NCBI RefSeq assembly: GCF_000346505.1
Contig: NZ_ANOH01000207.1
Location: 1 to 34,141, forward strand
Direction: 5' to 3'
DNA: 34,141 nucleotides
DNA from: Aporhodopirellula sallentina SM41
GTDB lineage: Bacteria > Planctomycetota > Planctomycetia > Pirellulales > Pirellulaceae
Under the pieces are notes generated by a model. That model had not been told where the DNA came from. It saw only the letters and a program-made list of their open reading frames with translations, and made no database searches. The first letter of the stretch is position 1, and every line of letters starts with the position of its first letter. Positions 1-7,852 of this stretch are shown in pieces. Position numbers and translations under genes: made by a program.

Positions 1-2632
1 GATACGCGTCCTTGACGGTTTCGGCGATCTTCTCCGCACGACCATAACGGATAGTGACGAGTTTTGTGAACCGGCTACGTGTCGGATTGATCGGCTCGGC
101 GACGTCCCACAGGGAGATCAACTCCTCGATGGTCTTCAACTGACCACTCGTCGCGCCGGTGACAATGATCGTCCCGGTGTCGGAATTGGGAAGAAATTTC
201 AGTTTCCCACCCTTGGCCAGCCCGGTCGGCCCGGTGTCGGAATCGTCGTCGTCCCCGCCCCAATACCAGCGATAAAAACTATCGGAATCATCATCCTCCT
301 CGTCGTCGTCTCCGAAGTAGTCTTCGAGGTCGAGCGTCAGAAGAGTGACCGAGGCGTTTTCGACATGAAACACATGGTAGGGTCGCTGAGGCGGTTTGAT
401 CTCCAACATCAAGCTTTCCAATGCGTCGAGCGCCTTGGTGTCTTGGCTGGACAAAATCAGGTTGCCGTTGGCATCCAACCGGATCTCAACCGGCGGGTTG
501 CCTGACGCTCGCCGGTTCGTTGGCCCCACCTCCGCATCACGATCGTTTGTTTGCTGCATCGTCAGCGTGAACGGATTTTGCCCGCTATCGAATCCGGCAC
601 CAACTTCCCTCGCAGTGGCGGTATGCGCCGGGACGTTTGTCTCGCGTGCAACGATTGGTTGATCGCTGTTGTCGCGATCGTCTTTCGGGTTCGGTTCACC
701 CTGCTCGTCGGACGATTCGGCATCGTCGTCATCGGCATCGGGTGTTTCCGCACCGGACTGCGACTCGTCTGAATCGTCTTGCGGCTCGTCGGTGGAATCA
801 CCCGAAGGTGCGGTGAACTCCGACGCGTCCGGCAGCAGCAACTCCGTCGAGGAGATCGAACTCCAACGCTCTTTGAGTTCCTTAAGGTACTCAAGTGTTT
901 CCGGTGTCGCCGACGCCTCGACCACTCTCATCGTTTGTTGACTGCCGCCTGGAGGAGGCAATTCGCCGAGTTTGATCAACAGCGATCGGACCTCTTCCAT
1001 TTCTGATTCGTTGGCCCACAAAAGAACCTGCCGGTAACTCGTGTTGGCGGCTACGCGAAACTTGTCTTCGTCTTTCTTGTCGTCGTCGTTGTAGCGGCCG
1101 TACCCGTAGTACGAGTAGCGACTGCGGCTGCTGCTTTCCTCTTCCTTCTCTTCACCCATCAGGAACGAGATCGACTCAGCGACCGCAGCCGCATCGAGTC
1201 GTCGCAGTTGCAGCACTTCGAACCGTCGCTTGCCGCCGTCGAGCCGTTCGATCAGCGATTTGATAATGAACCGGTCCGCTGCCGCGCCAGAAACAATCAC
1301 CGCCGAGTTGTCTTTGTCGACACGGATCCGCGTGGTCGGTTCGAGCACGTTCATCTCTTGCGCGATCTCGATCAGTTTTTCCGGATCGAGCGAAACGAGA
1401 CGGAACACATCCACCCGTTCGCTCGCGTCGGCTAGCGATCGCAGTGAACCGCCGGGCACATCGATTCGCTTAATGAACTCCGCCGCGATCGCGACCCGGT
1501 CGATTGGTGCTCGCACGAGTACGGAGTTCTGACGGACGTTGGCCACGATCGAGATTTCCACCTCTTTCTTCTGCGGCATCTTTCCGCCGTTTTGTTGCTG
1601 CATCCGCTGCATCATCTGCATCTGCTCACGCGTCATCGGCGCGTTGTCTTTCTTCTCGACACCGAGAAACTGTTCGAGCAGTCGTTTGGCCTCCTCCGCC
1701 GGGATATGTCGCAGACGAAATTCGGGTGCCAATGCGTCTCGGCTCGCCGCGTCACGTTCCTCTCGGAGCAACCGAGCGACCTGCCGCAGATTGACCGCAG
1801 CGTCCATGGCTTCGAGCCGATTGGTGGTTGCCAACGCAGTCAACTTTCCCGAACCGCTGAGCATCGGTTTGAGTTCTTCCGCCAACTTCTCCGACGATAA
1901 CCAACCGGCATCGAGCATCGTGCGGACGTACGTGTGATCAGCCAACTGTTCGAGTTCATCAACGCCAACCCGCCGCACCATCCCCGGATTCACGCTCGAC
2001 GTTTTCGAGATGGTGATCCCACCGTCGAGCCGCAACATGGTATATCCGCGGGCGAGCAAGTGACGATTGATCAAGTCCGCCGTCTCGCCAACAGTCAATC
2101 GTTCCGGGCTGACGAGGTTCACGGAGTCGCCAGGCAACTCCTGCCAATCGATCGGTTGCCCTGAGATATCAGACAACCAATTGATCAGGTCGACCCAACC
2201 TTGATTACGGAATCGGAACGAGACCCTGCCGTCCTCGCCAACGGTCGCCTTCAGTTCGGCCGGGTCGCCTTCGGGTAACTCAATCCCATCGCGACGAAGG
2301 ATCTTGGGCGGCGATGATTCTTCATCGGGTTTGCCGTCCTTACCTTCATTCTTGTCACCTTTCTTGTCGTCCTCTTTGCCGCCTGGTTGGGGTGGTCCTG
2401 GGCCGCGATCGGCCGGCGACGGTACCATGGCGATGCGCACCGGTTGCGACGACGGCAGATGTTTTGTGTTGCTAGGCGCGGCGATATCGTCCTCGCCCGT
2501 CAAAACAGAATGACAGCATGGGACCAACACCCACAGCACGGGAACGATCGCGATCAATATGCGAGTGTGGGGATATCGCAAGATGAGAACAGCCTGTGAT
2601 GGGAGCGGAGGCGGGTGCCGAAGCACTCGCAT
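1..2632 (-). CDS. Secretin/GspD-like lipoprotein with acidic inserts (3' end beyond the window)
   Basis: The frame is open from 2632 to the left edge, giving about 877 residues with no stop, so the C-terminus is missing. The N-terminus has a basic stretch, a hydrophobic segment (about residues 24-38) and a lipobox-like VPCC, suggesting an exported lipoprotein. A charged Gly/Lys/Asp linker follows. From about residue 125 there is a secretin N0-like segment (PIDWQELPG, then LTVGETADLINRHLLARGY), then several repeated N1/secretin_N-like modules with the typical 'rvdkdNSAVIVSG' and 'NSDTGTIIVTGA' strands. Acidic, low-complexity inserts (runs of D, E and S) separate the modules. The family is known from type II secretion and type IV pili, but the pore-forming secretin domain is not visible here, so the role is open. 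ATG 2632 has no clear ribosome site, and the frame stays open upstream, so the start is uncertain. Confidence 0.75.
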   Translation of the reverse strand, partial: MRVLRHPPPLPSQAVLILRYPHTRILIAIVPVLWVLVPCCHSVLTGEDDIAAPSNTKHLPSSQPVRIAMVPSPADRGPGPPQPGGKEDDKKGDKNEGKDGKPDEESSPPKILRRDGIELPEGDPAELKATVGEDGRVSFRFRNQGWVDLINWLSDISGQPIDWQELPGDSVNLVSPERLTVGETADLINRHLLARGYTMLRLDGGITISKTSSVNPGMVRRVGVDELEQLADHTYVRTMLDAGWLSSEKLAEELKPMLSGSGKLTALATTNRLEAMDAAVNLRQVARLLREERDAASRDALAPEFRLRHIPAEEAKRLLEQFLGVEKKDNAPMTREQMQMMQRMQQQNGGKMPQKKEVEISIVANVRQNSVLVRAPIDRVAIAAEFIKRIDVPGGSLRSLADASERVDVFRLVSLDPEKLIEIAQEMNVLEPTTRIRVDKDNSAVIVSGAAADRFIIKSLIERLDGGKRRFEVLQLRRLDAAAVAESISFLMGEEKEEESSSRSRYSYYGYGRYNDDDKKDEDKFRVAANTSYRQVLLWANESEMEEVRSLLIKLGELPPPGGSQQTMRVVEASATPETLEYLKELKERWSSISSTELLLPDASEFTAPSGDSTDEPQDDSDESQSGAETPDADDDDAESSDEQGEPNPKDDRDNSDQPIVARETNVPAHTATAREVGAGFDSGQNPFTLTMQQTNDRDAEVGPTNRRASGNPPVEIRLDANGNLILSSQDTKALDALESLMLEIKPPQRPYHVFHVENASVTLLTLDLEDYFGDDDEEDDDSDSFYRWYWGGDDDDSDTGPTGLAKGGKLKFLPNSDTGTIIVTGATSGQLKTIEELISLWDVAEPINPTRSRFTKLVTIRYGRAEKIAETVKDAY

Positions 2633-2791
2633 GTGGGGAGCGATCAGTATGACTGCTTCCGCACCACAAAACAAACGTCAAAATGCCCCTATCGGCGAAG
2701 GCGGGCACCCTAGCCGCTGTTGCATAGATCTGGCCAGCACCGGAGAGGCGAACGGTTCGTCACGCGAACTTAGATCCGACGGCAGGCGAAC

Positions 2792-4345
2792 CTAGCGTCG
2801 CGGCAACCATCCGGCGACCGACGGTTGCTTCTTCAATTCGATCTCGGATTCGCATCGAAGATCTCGCTCGCTAGTCTGTAGACGTGCGAAGAAAATGACC
2901 GATTCTCCCTGCGGCACGCGATCTTGCCAGCGGATCGGAACGGTGGTCGCAAATCCGTTGCCTGCGGTCGCGAGACTCGACGTTTCGAGCTGCCGGAGCT
3001 GCTCGGTATCGAAATCCCAACGTCCCAGATGGGCATCTTCGCCCTTCTTGGTCGGGTCCAACGCGATCACGCTGAGCTGGATCGTCCCCTTCGGCAACGG
3101 CCGAGTCGACGCCGCATCGGTCGGACGAAGTTTCTCGGTCGGGTCGTGGCTCCGCCCGAGTAACGCGATCGGATGGCCGTATTGATCATCGGCACGAACG
3201 ACCAAATCGACGCCTTCGGTAGGCACAGCCGATTCGGTTGCCGCGTCAGCAGACGTTTCCGTCGCAGCGGTTTGACTGTTGTTGGCTTGCGAATCGCCTG
3301 GAATCACACGAACGGTACTCGATGTCGCGTCGATGTGGACCTTCGAGGGCTGCAGCACGATTTTCGGAGTCGAGCCGGCGACTTGACCGAGACCGCCGAG
3401 CATGCTGACGCCAGGCAAATTAATTTTTCCCGGAGGTCCGTCGGGACGACCATTCGGTGAATTCGGCGGCAAGGGGATGCCAGGTTCAATCGGATCGACC
3501 TGCAGGTCTGGCGTCCCCGGAGGAACAGGCCCACCGGGTGCAGGCAGCAAACCAGGATCAGGCAGTTCAAAACCGCCCGAGCCAGGCGATGCGTTCGGAT
3601 CGGGCGTGGGAATCGGCAGTTGTAAACGGCCCTGGCTCGAATCGCCCGTGGAGCCGCCTGAACCCTGCATCGTGCCGGGATCAACGAGGGTTCCCGGATC
3701 GACGAGTTCGCCCGGGTCGACCAATTCGCCGGGGTCAACCAGTTCGCCTGGATCGATCAACGAATCCATGTCGGGCAAACCGTCGTCAATGTCATCTGAG
3801 TCACTCGACGAATCGTCGTTTGACCGGGTGGATGGGAGTTCGGATGAGTCGCGAGTTTGGCTTCCCGACGGAATCTCTTCCGCGTCGGGGTCACGCAGCG
3901 GCCGCGGATCGCGGGAATTCGAGGAATCGTCGCGGGAACGAAACGCCGGGTCGTCTTCTAAGTCATCGAGCCCATCACTGAGATCAAAACGATCCGATTC
4001 CACCGGGACGTACCCCGGGTCGTAATTGATTGATTTCGGGTCGGTCGGGTCGGGACACGGTTTGGCAGAAGATCTCGCCTCCCGTTCGCGACGCAATTTG
4101 TCGATCAGAATTCGGTTTTCGTAGTCGGCTTGGTAGAGCTGATCCTCGAGCGTCCGAACCTCGCGTTGCAGCGTTTGCCGGTACATGTCCTCCTGAGCCC
4201 GGCCGCGACATCCCGCCGACAGCACCAGCAATCCCGCCAAAATCGCGATCACGCCGACCTGTTCCGATCGGGACAGCAGCGAGCGCACGCGACGGATTCC
4301 GTGCGTGTTTGCGAGATCGGTGGAGGGGCTGTGTCCGTTATTCAA
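2792..4345 (-). CDS. Proline/aspartate-rich coiled-coil lipoprotein, function unknown
   Basis: This protein of 517 residues is not a family I can name. A hydrophobic segment (about 29-43) ends in a lipobox, LSAGC with Cys46, pointing to a membrane-anchored lipoprotein. Residues 52-95 form a heptad-like coiled coil (EDMYRQTL, VRTLEDQLYQADYENRIL). Residues 100-310 are low-complexity D/S then P/G-rich sequence and include about five copies of a PGELVD hexapeptide. The C-terminal 150 residues look folded (VDLVVRADDQYGHPIALLGR through VPIRWQDRVPQGESVIFFARL), with a beta-rich pattern. The gene lies upstream of, and on the same strand as, the secretin-like gene, with a gap of about 160 bases. A shared envelope role is plausible but is only inference. 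Confidence 0.8.
   Translation of the reverse strand: MNNGHSPSTDLANTHGIRRVRSLLSRSEQVGVIAILAGLLVLSAGCRGRAQEDMYRQTLQREVRTLEDQLYQADYENRILIDKLRREREARSSAKPCPDPTDPKSINYDPGYVPVESDRFDLSDGLDDLEDDPAFRSRDDSSNSRDPRPLRDPDAEEIPSGSQTRDSSELPSTRSNDDSSSDSDDIDDGLPDMDSLIDPGELVDPGELVDPGELVDPGTLVDPGTMQGSGGSTGDSSQGRLQLPIPTPDPNASPGSGGFELPDPGLLPAPGGPVPPGTPDLQVDPIEPGIPLPPNSPNGRPDGPPGKINLPGVSMLGGLGQVAGSTPKIVLQPSKVHIDATSSTVRVIPGDSQANNSQTAATETSADAATESAVPTEGVDLVVRADDQYGHPIALLGRSHDPTEKLRPTDAASTRPLPKGTIQLSVIALDPTKKGEDAHLGRWDFDTEQLRQLETSSLATAGNGFATTVPIRWQDRVPQGESVIFFARLQTSERDLRCESEIELKKQPSVAGWLPRR
3675..3760 (-). repeat. In-gene 18-base tandem repeat coding PGELVD
   Basis: Nearly five tandem copies of an 18-base unit lie inside the lipoprotein gene. 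On the plus strand the unit is close to cccggatcgacgagttcg, with synonymous and one or two coding differences between copies. Each encodes PGELVD or PGTLVD. The units stay in frame, so copy number could change without breaking the protein. Confidence 0.85.
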
Positions 4346-4488
4346 TGAATCGTTCGCCGAGGAAACTGGAATGAATCCACTTTGTCTCCATGCGAACTAT
4401 CAAATTTGAGCATCGCCTGTCAACGCGATTCGCCAACGGACGCACTGTCCAAAACCACACTACGCAGCATTTTATTGGGCAGCCGGTA

Positions 4489-4754
4489 GTGGTGCGTCCA
4501 AGCCTCGTTTTCGGGAGGCTCGTTTTCGGGTAGCGAAACTCGCCAACGGGCTGTTGATTCATTCGTTTAACGGGCAGCCAAAGGCGACCTACTTGCCACT
4601 GCACGTCGCCTACGGCTACCGGTTAAACGAAAGCAGGTTGACTCTTGATTAAATCGACAAACCGCCAAGAGCTTCAGGAGGGCTCGAGAATCACCGAAAG
4701 TCTTGGCGACTTTCGCGACGCCCTTGCCCCCGCATTCTTGCTCTAACGCACCAG
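4489..4754. repeat. Intergenic repeat element A with imperfect terminal inverted repeats
   Basis: This roughly 266-base non-coding element is bounded by gtggtgcgtcc (4489-4499) and taacgcaccag (4744-4754), an imperfect inverted pair. Inside are two hairpins. One has 27-base arms at 4562-4588 and 4605-4631. The other is a perfect 8-bp stem, cgaaagtc/gactttcg (4695-4702 and 4708-4715), with a TTGGC loop. The segment 4689-4730 matches 10348-10390 with one substitution and one indel, and the tagcgaaactcgcca motif (4530s) also recurs near 10312. It fills the gap between the MoxR gene and the lipoprotein gene. No transposase is present, so a non-autonomous MITE-like or REP-like element is the best description. 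Confidence 0.7.
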
Positions 4755-4781
4755 CAGTGAAAAAAGAGCTGGCACAAACGA

Positions 4782-5804
4782 CTAGGAGCGCGGGACCTCG
4801 ATGCCTCGCATCATCGCCCGCAATTCTTCGTCGACCTGTTTGCCTTCGATTTCGGCTTCCGCGGTCAACGACACACGGTGACGCAGCACAGGCAACGCGA
4901 TTTGAATGACGTCGTCGGGAACCGCGAAATCTCGCGAAGAGAACGCCGCCAATGTTCGCGCCGCTTGCATCAACGAAATTCCCGCACGCGGCGATGCCCC
5001 GATATGGAACCCCGGCCAATCTCGCGTCGCCCGCACGACGGCGCTGATGTAGTCGACGAGGCTGTCTTCCACTCGCACCTTTGCACACGTCGCGATCACC
5101 TTGGACACCATGTCCGGTGTCGTGATGGGTGTGATCTCACTCTCGAGTCGCTTGCTGAAATCGAGTTGCCGCGAATGCAGTTTTAGAATCTCGCTTTCTT
5201 CATCCGCCGTCGGATAGTCGACGTGGAGTTTGAACATGAATCGGTCCAATTGCGCCTCGGGCAGGTTGTACGTTCCTTCGCTCTCGAGCGGGTTCTGAGT
5301 CGCGAGCACGAGAAACGGTCGCGGCACTGGGTGCGTCGTCCCGTCGATCGTGACACTGTACTCCTGCATGATTTCCAACAACGCCGCGTGCGTCTTGGCC
5401 GGCGAGCGGTTGATCTCGTCAGCGAGCAACAACTGCGTGAACACCGGCCCGGCGCGGAACCGGAATTCGCTCTTTTGCATGTCAAAGACTGGTGCACCGG
5501 TGATGTCCGACGGCATCAGGTCAGCCGTGAATTGGATCCGGCCGAACTCGCACCCGAGGATCCGTCCGAGCGTTCGAACGAACAACGTCTTTCCGAGCCC
5601 CGGAACCGACTCGATCAAAACGTGACCACCGGAGAACAACGCGGTCAACGTTCCGAGCACCAACTCGTCTTGACCGACATACAGTTTGCTGACTTCGGCT
5701 TGGATTCGCTCGAACAGTTTGCCGATCGCGACGAATTCGGGATTCACCGAGGGCGCACCGGCGGCATCGGTCGGTAGGACGGGCGGCAGAGACGATTCAC
5801 TCAA
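4782..5804 (-). CDS. MoxR-type AAA+ ATPase
   Basis: This 340-residue protein has the full MoxR layout. The Walker A is SVPGLGKT (66-73), Walker B is LLLADEIN (125-132), sensor 1 is ATQNP (168-172), and the conserved segment LPEAQLDRF runs 181-189. The C-terminal lid contains GASPRAG. The usual first glycine of Walker A is serine here. MoxR ATPases act as chaperone-like remodelers, usually alongside DUF58 and von Willebrand-A proteins encoded just downstream. Here the downstream side is an intergenic repeat and then an unrelated lipoprotein, so that partner set is absent locally. Upstream, about 60 bases away, is the SDR gene on the same strand. Family assignment is firm; the client is unknown. 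Confidence 0.95.
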   Translation of the reverse strand: MSESSLPPVLPTDAAGAPSVNPEFVAIGKLFERIQAEVSKLYVGQDELVLGTLTALFSGGHVLIESVPGLGKTLFVRTLGRILGCEFGRIQFTADLMPSDITGAPVFDMQKSEFRFRAGPVFTQLLLADEINRSPAKTHAALLEIMQEYSVTIDGTTHPVPRPFLVLATQNPLESEGTYNLPEAQLDRFMFKLHVDYPTADEESEILKLHSRQLDFSKRLESEITPITTPDMVSKVIATCAKVRVEDSLVDYISAVVRATRDWPGFHIGASPRAGISLMQAARTLAAFSSRDFAVPDDVIQIALPVLRHRVSLTAEAEIEGKQVDEELRAMMRGIEVPRS

Positions 5805-5865
5805 GGTTGATCACTCGGGCTGGAGTAAAAAGCGGCGTGGATTGATCGCAGCCAAGGATAACCGA

Positions 5866-6747
5866 TTAGCCGGTATTGCGTCCCACCTGCAAGCCGTCGG
5901 GGGCGAAGATTCTGCGTCCACCGTCGACCGGCAAACAGACGCCGGTGACGAAGGTGTTCTCACACAAAAACGCCACTGCCTCGGCGACGTCGTCTCCGCA
6001 ACCGATACGCCCGACCAAGGTACTCTCGACCAGCGATTGAACGGTTGCATCGTCCACATCGGGAGTCAACATGACCGGACCGGGTTGGACGCAATTGACG
6101 CGAACCCGCGAGTTACGGGCGGCGAGTTCCACCGCGAGCGAACGGGTGATCACCTCGACGGCGGATTTGCTCGGGAAGTACGCCGCATGGTCGGCGTAAG
6201 GACGCTGCGTCGCCCAATCGCCGATATTGATAATCGCACCGCCGTTGGGTTGGTCGCTCATGAAACGTCCCGCAGCGCGAGCACACAACAACGACGCGAC
6301 CGAGTTGATTTGAAAGTAACGCCGGACTTCATCGCCGGTGATGTCATCCAGCGCGGTCGGTTTCCAAATCGCCGCGCTATTCACCAAAATATCGATCCGG
6401 CCAAAGTGAGCGTGCGTTTGCTCAACGATCCGGTCGCAGGTCGCATCCTCTTCGAGCGAACCGGTTACCACGATCGCATCGCGGCCGAACTGATCCCGCC
6501 ACTGCCGGGCGGCTTCGCTTGCTTCGTCAGCGCTCGTGTTGGCATGCAACGCGATGTGGCATCCGCGGCGCGACAATGCTTCGGCGATGCATCGTCCGAC
6601 ACGCTTCGCACCGCTGCCGGTGATCAACGCGACCGGCGCATCGGTGTCGAACGTGGATTGCAGTCGCGTGCGAGCGACCGCCAAACTCTTCGGTGTGGGT
6701 AGGTCCGGCGATCCCGGGCTCAACGATCCAAGCTCACTTCTTCGCAC
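5866..6747 (-). CDS. Short-chain dehydrogenase with pteridine-reductase-like active site
   Basis: This 293-residue protein has a Rossmann SDR fold. The cofactor loop is TGSGAKRVG (43-51), in which an Arg replaces the usual glycine; such an Arg is typical of NADPH-using pteridine reductases (PTR1/FolM). The catalytic set reads Asp177 (IGDWA), Tyr190 and Lys194 (YFPSK). The 13- and 4-residue spacings equal those of PTR1 Asp-Tyr-Lys, and the common SDR catalytic Ser is absent. LVNSAAIW (121-128) and VNCVQPGPV are conserved SDR segments. The likely reaction is NADPH-dependent reduction of a pterin or folate, by inference. The start is GTG 6747, which overlaps the end of bioB by 28 bases in another frame. 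The first 35 residues precede the fold, so a later start is possible. Confidence 0.85.
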   Translation of the reverse strand: MRRSELGSLSPGSPDLPTPKSLAVARTRLQSTFDTDAPVALITGSGAKRVGRCIAEALSRRGCHIALHANTSADEASEAARQWRDQFGRDAIVVTGSLEEDATCDRIVEQTHAHFGRIDILVNSAAIWKPTALDDITGDEVRRYFQINSVASLLCARAAGRFMSDQPNGGAIINIGDWATQRPYADHAAYFPSKSAVEVITRSLAVELAARNSRVRVNCVQPGPVMLTPDVDDATVQSLVESTLVGRIGCGDDVAEAVAFLCENTFVTGVCLPVDGGRRIFAPDGLQVGRNTG

Positions 6748-7763
6748 GATCCGGTGATCTCAAAACCGAGATCGGTGATCATGTCGTAGTCGGCTTGGGG
6801 AGCCTGCCCTTTGGTCGTCAGGTAATCGCCGACGAACAAACTGTTAGCGACGTACAGACCTTGAGGCTGCAACGATCGCAGGTGCAATTCACGGCCACCG
6901 GCGATCCGCAGTTCCCGATCGGGAGCAACAAAGCGGAACATTGCGAGGGCCTTCAACGCGTCCTGTGCCGACATCGCATCGGTGCCTTCGAGCGGCGTTC
7001 CGTCGATCGCGTTGAGGATGTTCACGGGAATCGACTTCACACCGAGTTCGGCGAGGTCGAACGCCATCGAAACGATGTCCTCTTTCGCTTCGCCCATTCC
7101 GATGATCCCACCGCTGCACATTTCCATGCCCGCGTCGCGAACGTTGCGAAGGGTTTGAACACGGTCGGCGTACGTGTGCGTCGTGCAAATCTTTTCGTAG
7201 TGCGATTCGCTCGAGTTGAGGTTGTGATTGACTCGGTCGACACCACACGCTTTGAGACGTTCGGCTTGTTCGGTCGAGAGCAAACCGAGGCAGGCACAGA
7301 TATCGAGGTTGTACTTCTGTTTGATTTCGGGAACGATCTTTTCGACCGCATTCATTTCGCGTTCGTTCGGCCCACGTGCGCTGATGACGAGGCAGTAAGT
7401 TTTCGCTCCGCGTTCGGCCGCCACGCGAGCCGCTTCCATCAACTCGTCTCGTTTGAGAATGTTGTATTTCGGGACGGGAGCGTCGCTGACTTTGGACTGG
7501 CTGCAGTAGTGGCAATCTTCGGGGCACAAACCACTCTTGGCGTTCATCAAGAAATACAACTGAACGGAATTGCCGAAGTGGTGATGCCGGATGCGGTACC
7601 CGGCGGCCAAGATCGCCGGCACGTCCAAATCGGGGGCGTCCAGGATCGCCAACGCTTCCTCCCGCGTGATCGATCCGCCCGCGAGGACGCGTTCAGCGAG
7701 TGCATCGTAGGTTCCGGCGGGTGAGAACGTGGCGGTCGATGCGGCCGGTGTAGCGATGCTCAT
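6720..7763 (-). CDS. bioB: Biotin synthase
   Basis: This radical-SAM enzyme inserts sulfur into dethiobiotin, the last step of biotin synthesis. The [4Fe-4S] motif is CPEDCHYC (Cys80, 84, 87 from the chosen start), followed by CSQS. Further conserved segments are YCLVISARGP, DICACLGLL, GVDRVNHNLNSSE and CSGGIIGMGE, and the usual second-cluster cysteines are present. The chosen ATG at 7763 gives 347 residues, starting MSIATPAAST, and fits the normal family length. The frame is open to an upstream ATG at 7856, which overlaps the ThrE stop as ATGA; the extra 31 residues look unlike any BioB N-terminus. No other biotin gene lies nearby. Confidence 0.95.
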   Translation of the reverse strand: MSIATPAASTATFSPAGTYDALAERVLAGGSITREEALAILDAPDLDVPAILAAGYRIRHHHFGNSVQLYFLMNAKSGLCPEDCHYCSQSKVSDAPVPKYNILKRDELMEAARVAAERGAKTYCLVISARGPNEREMNAVEKIVPEIKQKYNLDICACLGLLSTEQAERLKACGVDRVNHNLNSSESHYEKICTTHTYADRVQTLRNVRDAGMEMCSGGIIGMGEAKEDIVSMAFDLAELGVKSIPVNILNAIDGTPLEGTDAMSAQDALKALAMFRFVAPDRELRIAGGRELHLRSLQPQGLYVANSLFVGDYLTTKGQAPQADYDMITDLGFEITGSCEEVSLDR

Positions 7764-7852
7764 GGAAAGGATCTGTCGTGTGAGCGAAAAGAAACAGCAG
7801 AAAAACTCAATCGTGCCGGGCGTTTTCGGGAATGAAACCGCCCGCACTGCGG

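Noticed and set aside
4338-4604. 88-residue minus-strand open frame upstream of the MoxR gene's 3' side
   Set aside because: It overlaps element A and the lipoprotein start region and has no protein-like conservation that I can see.
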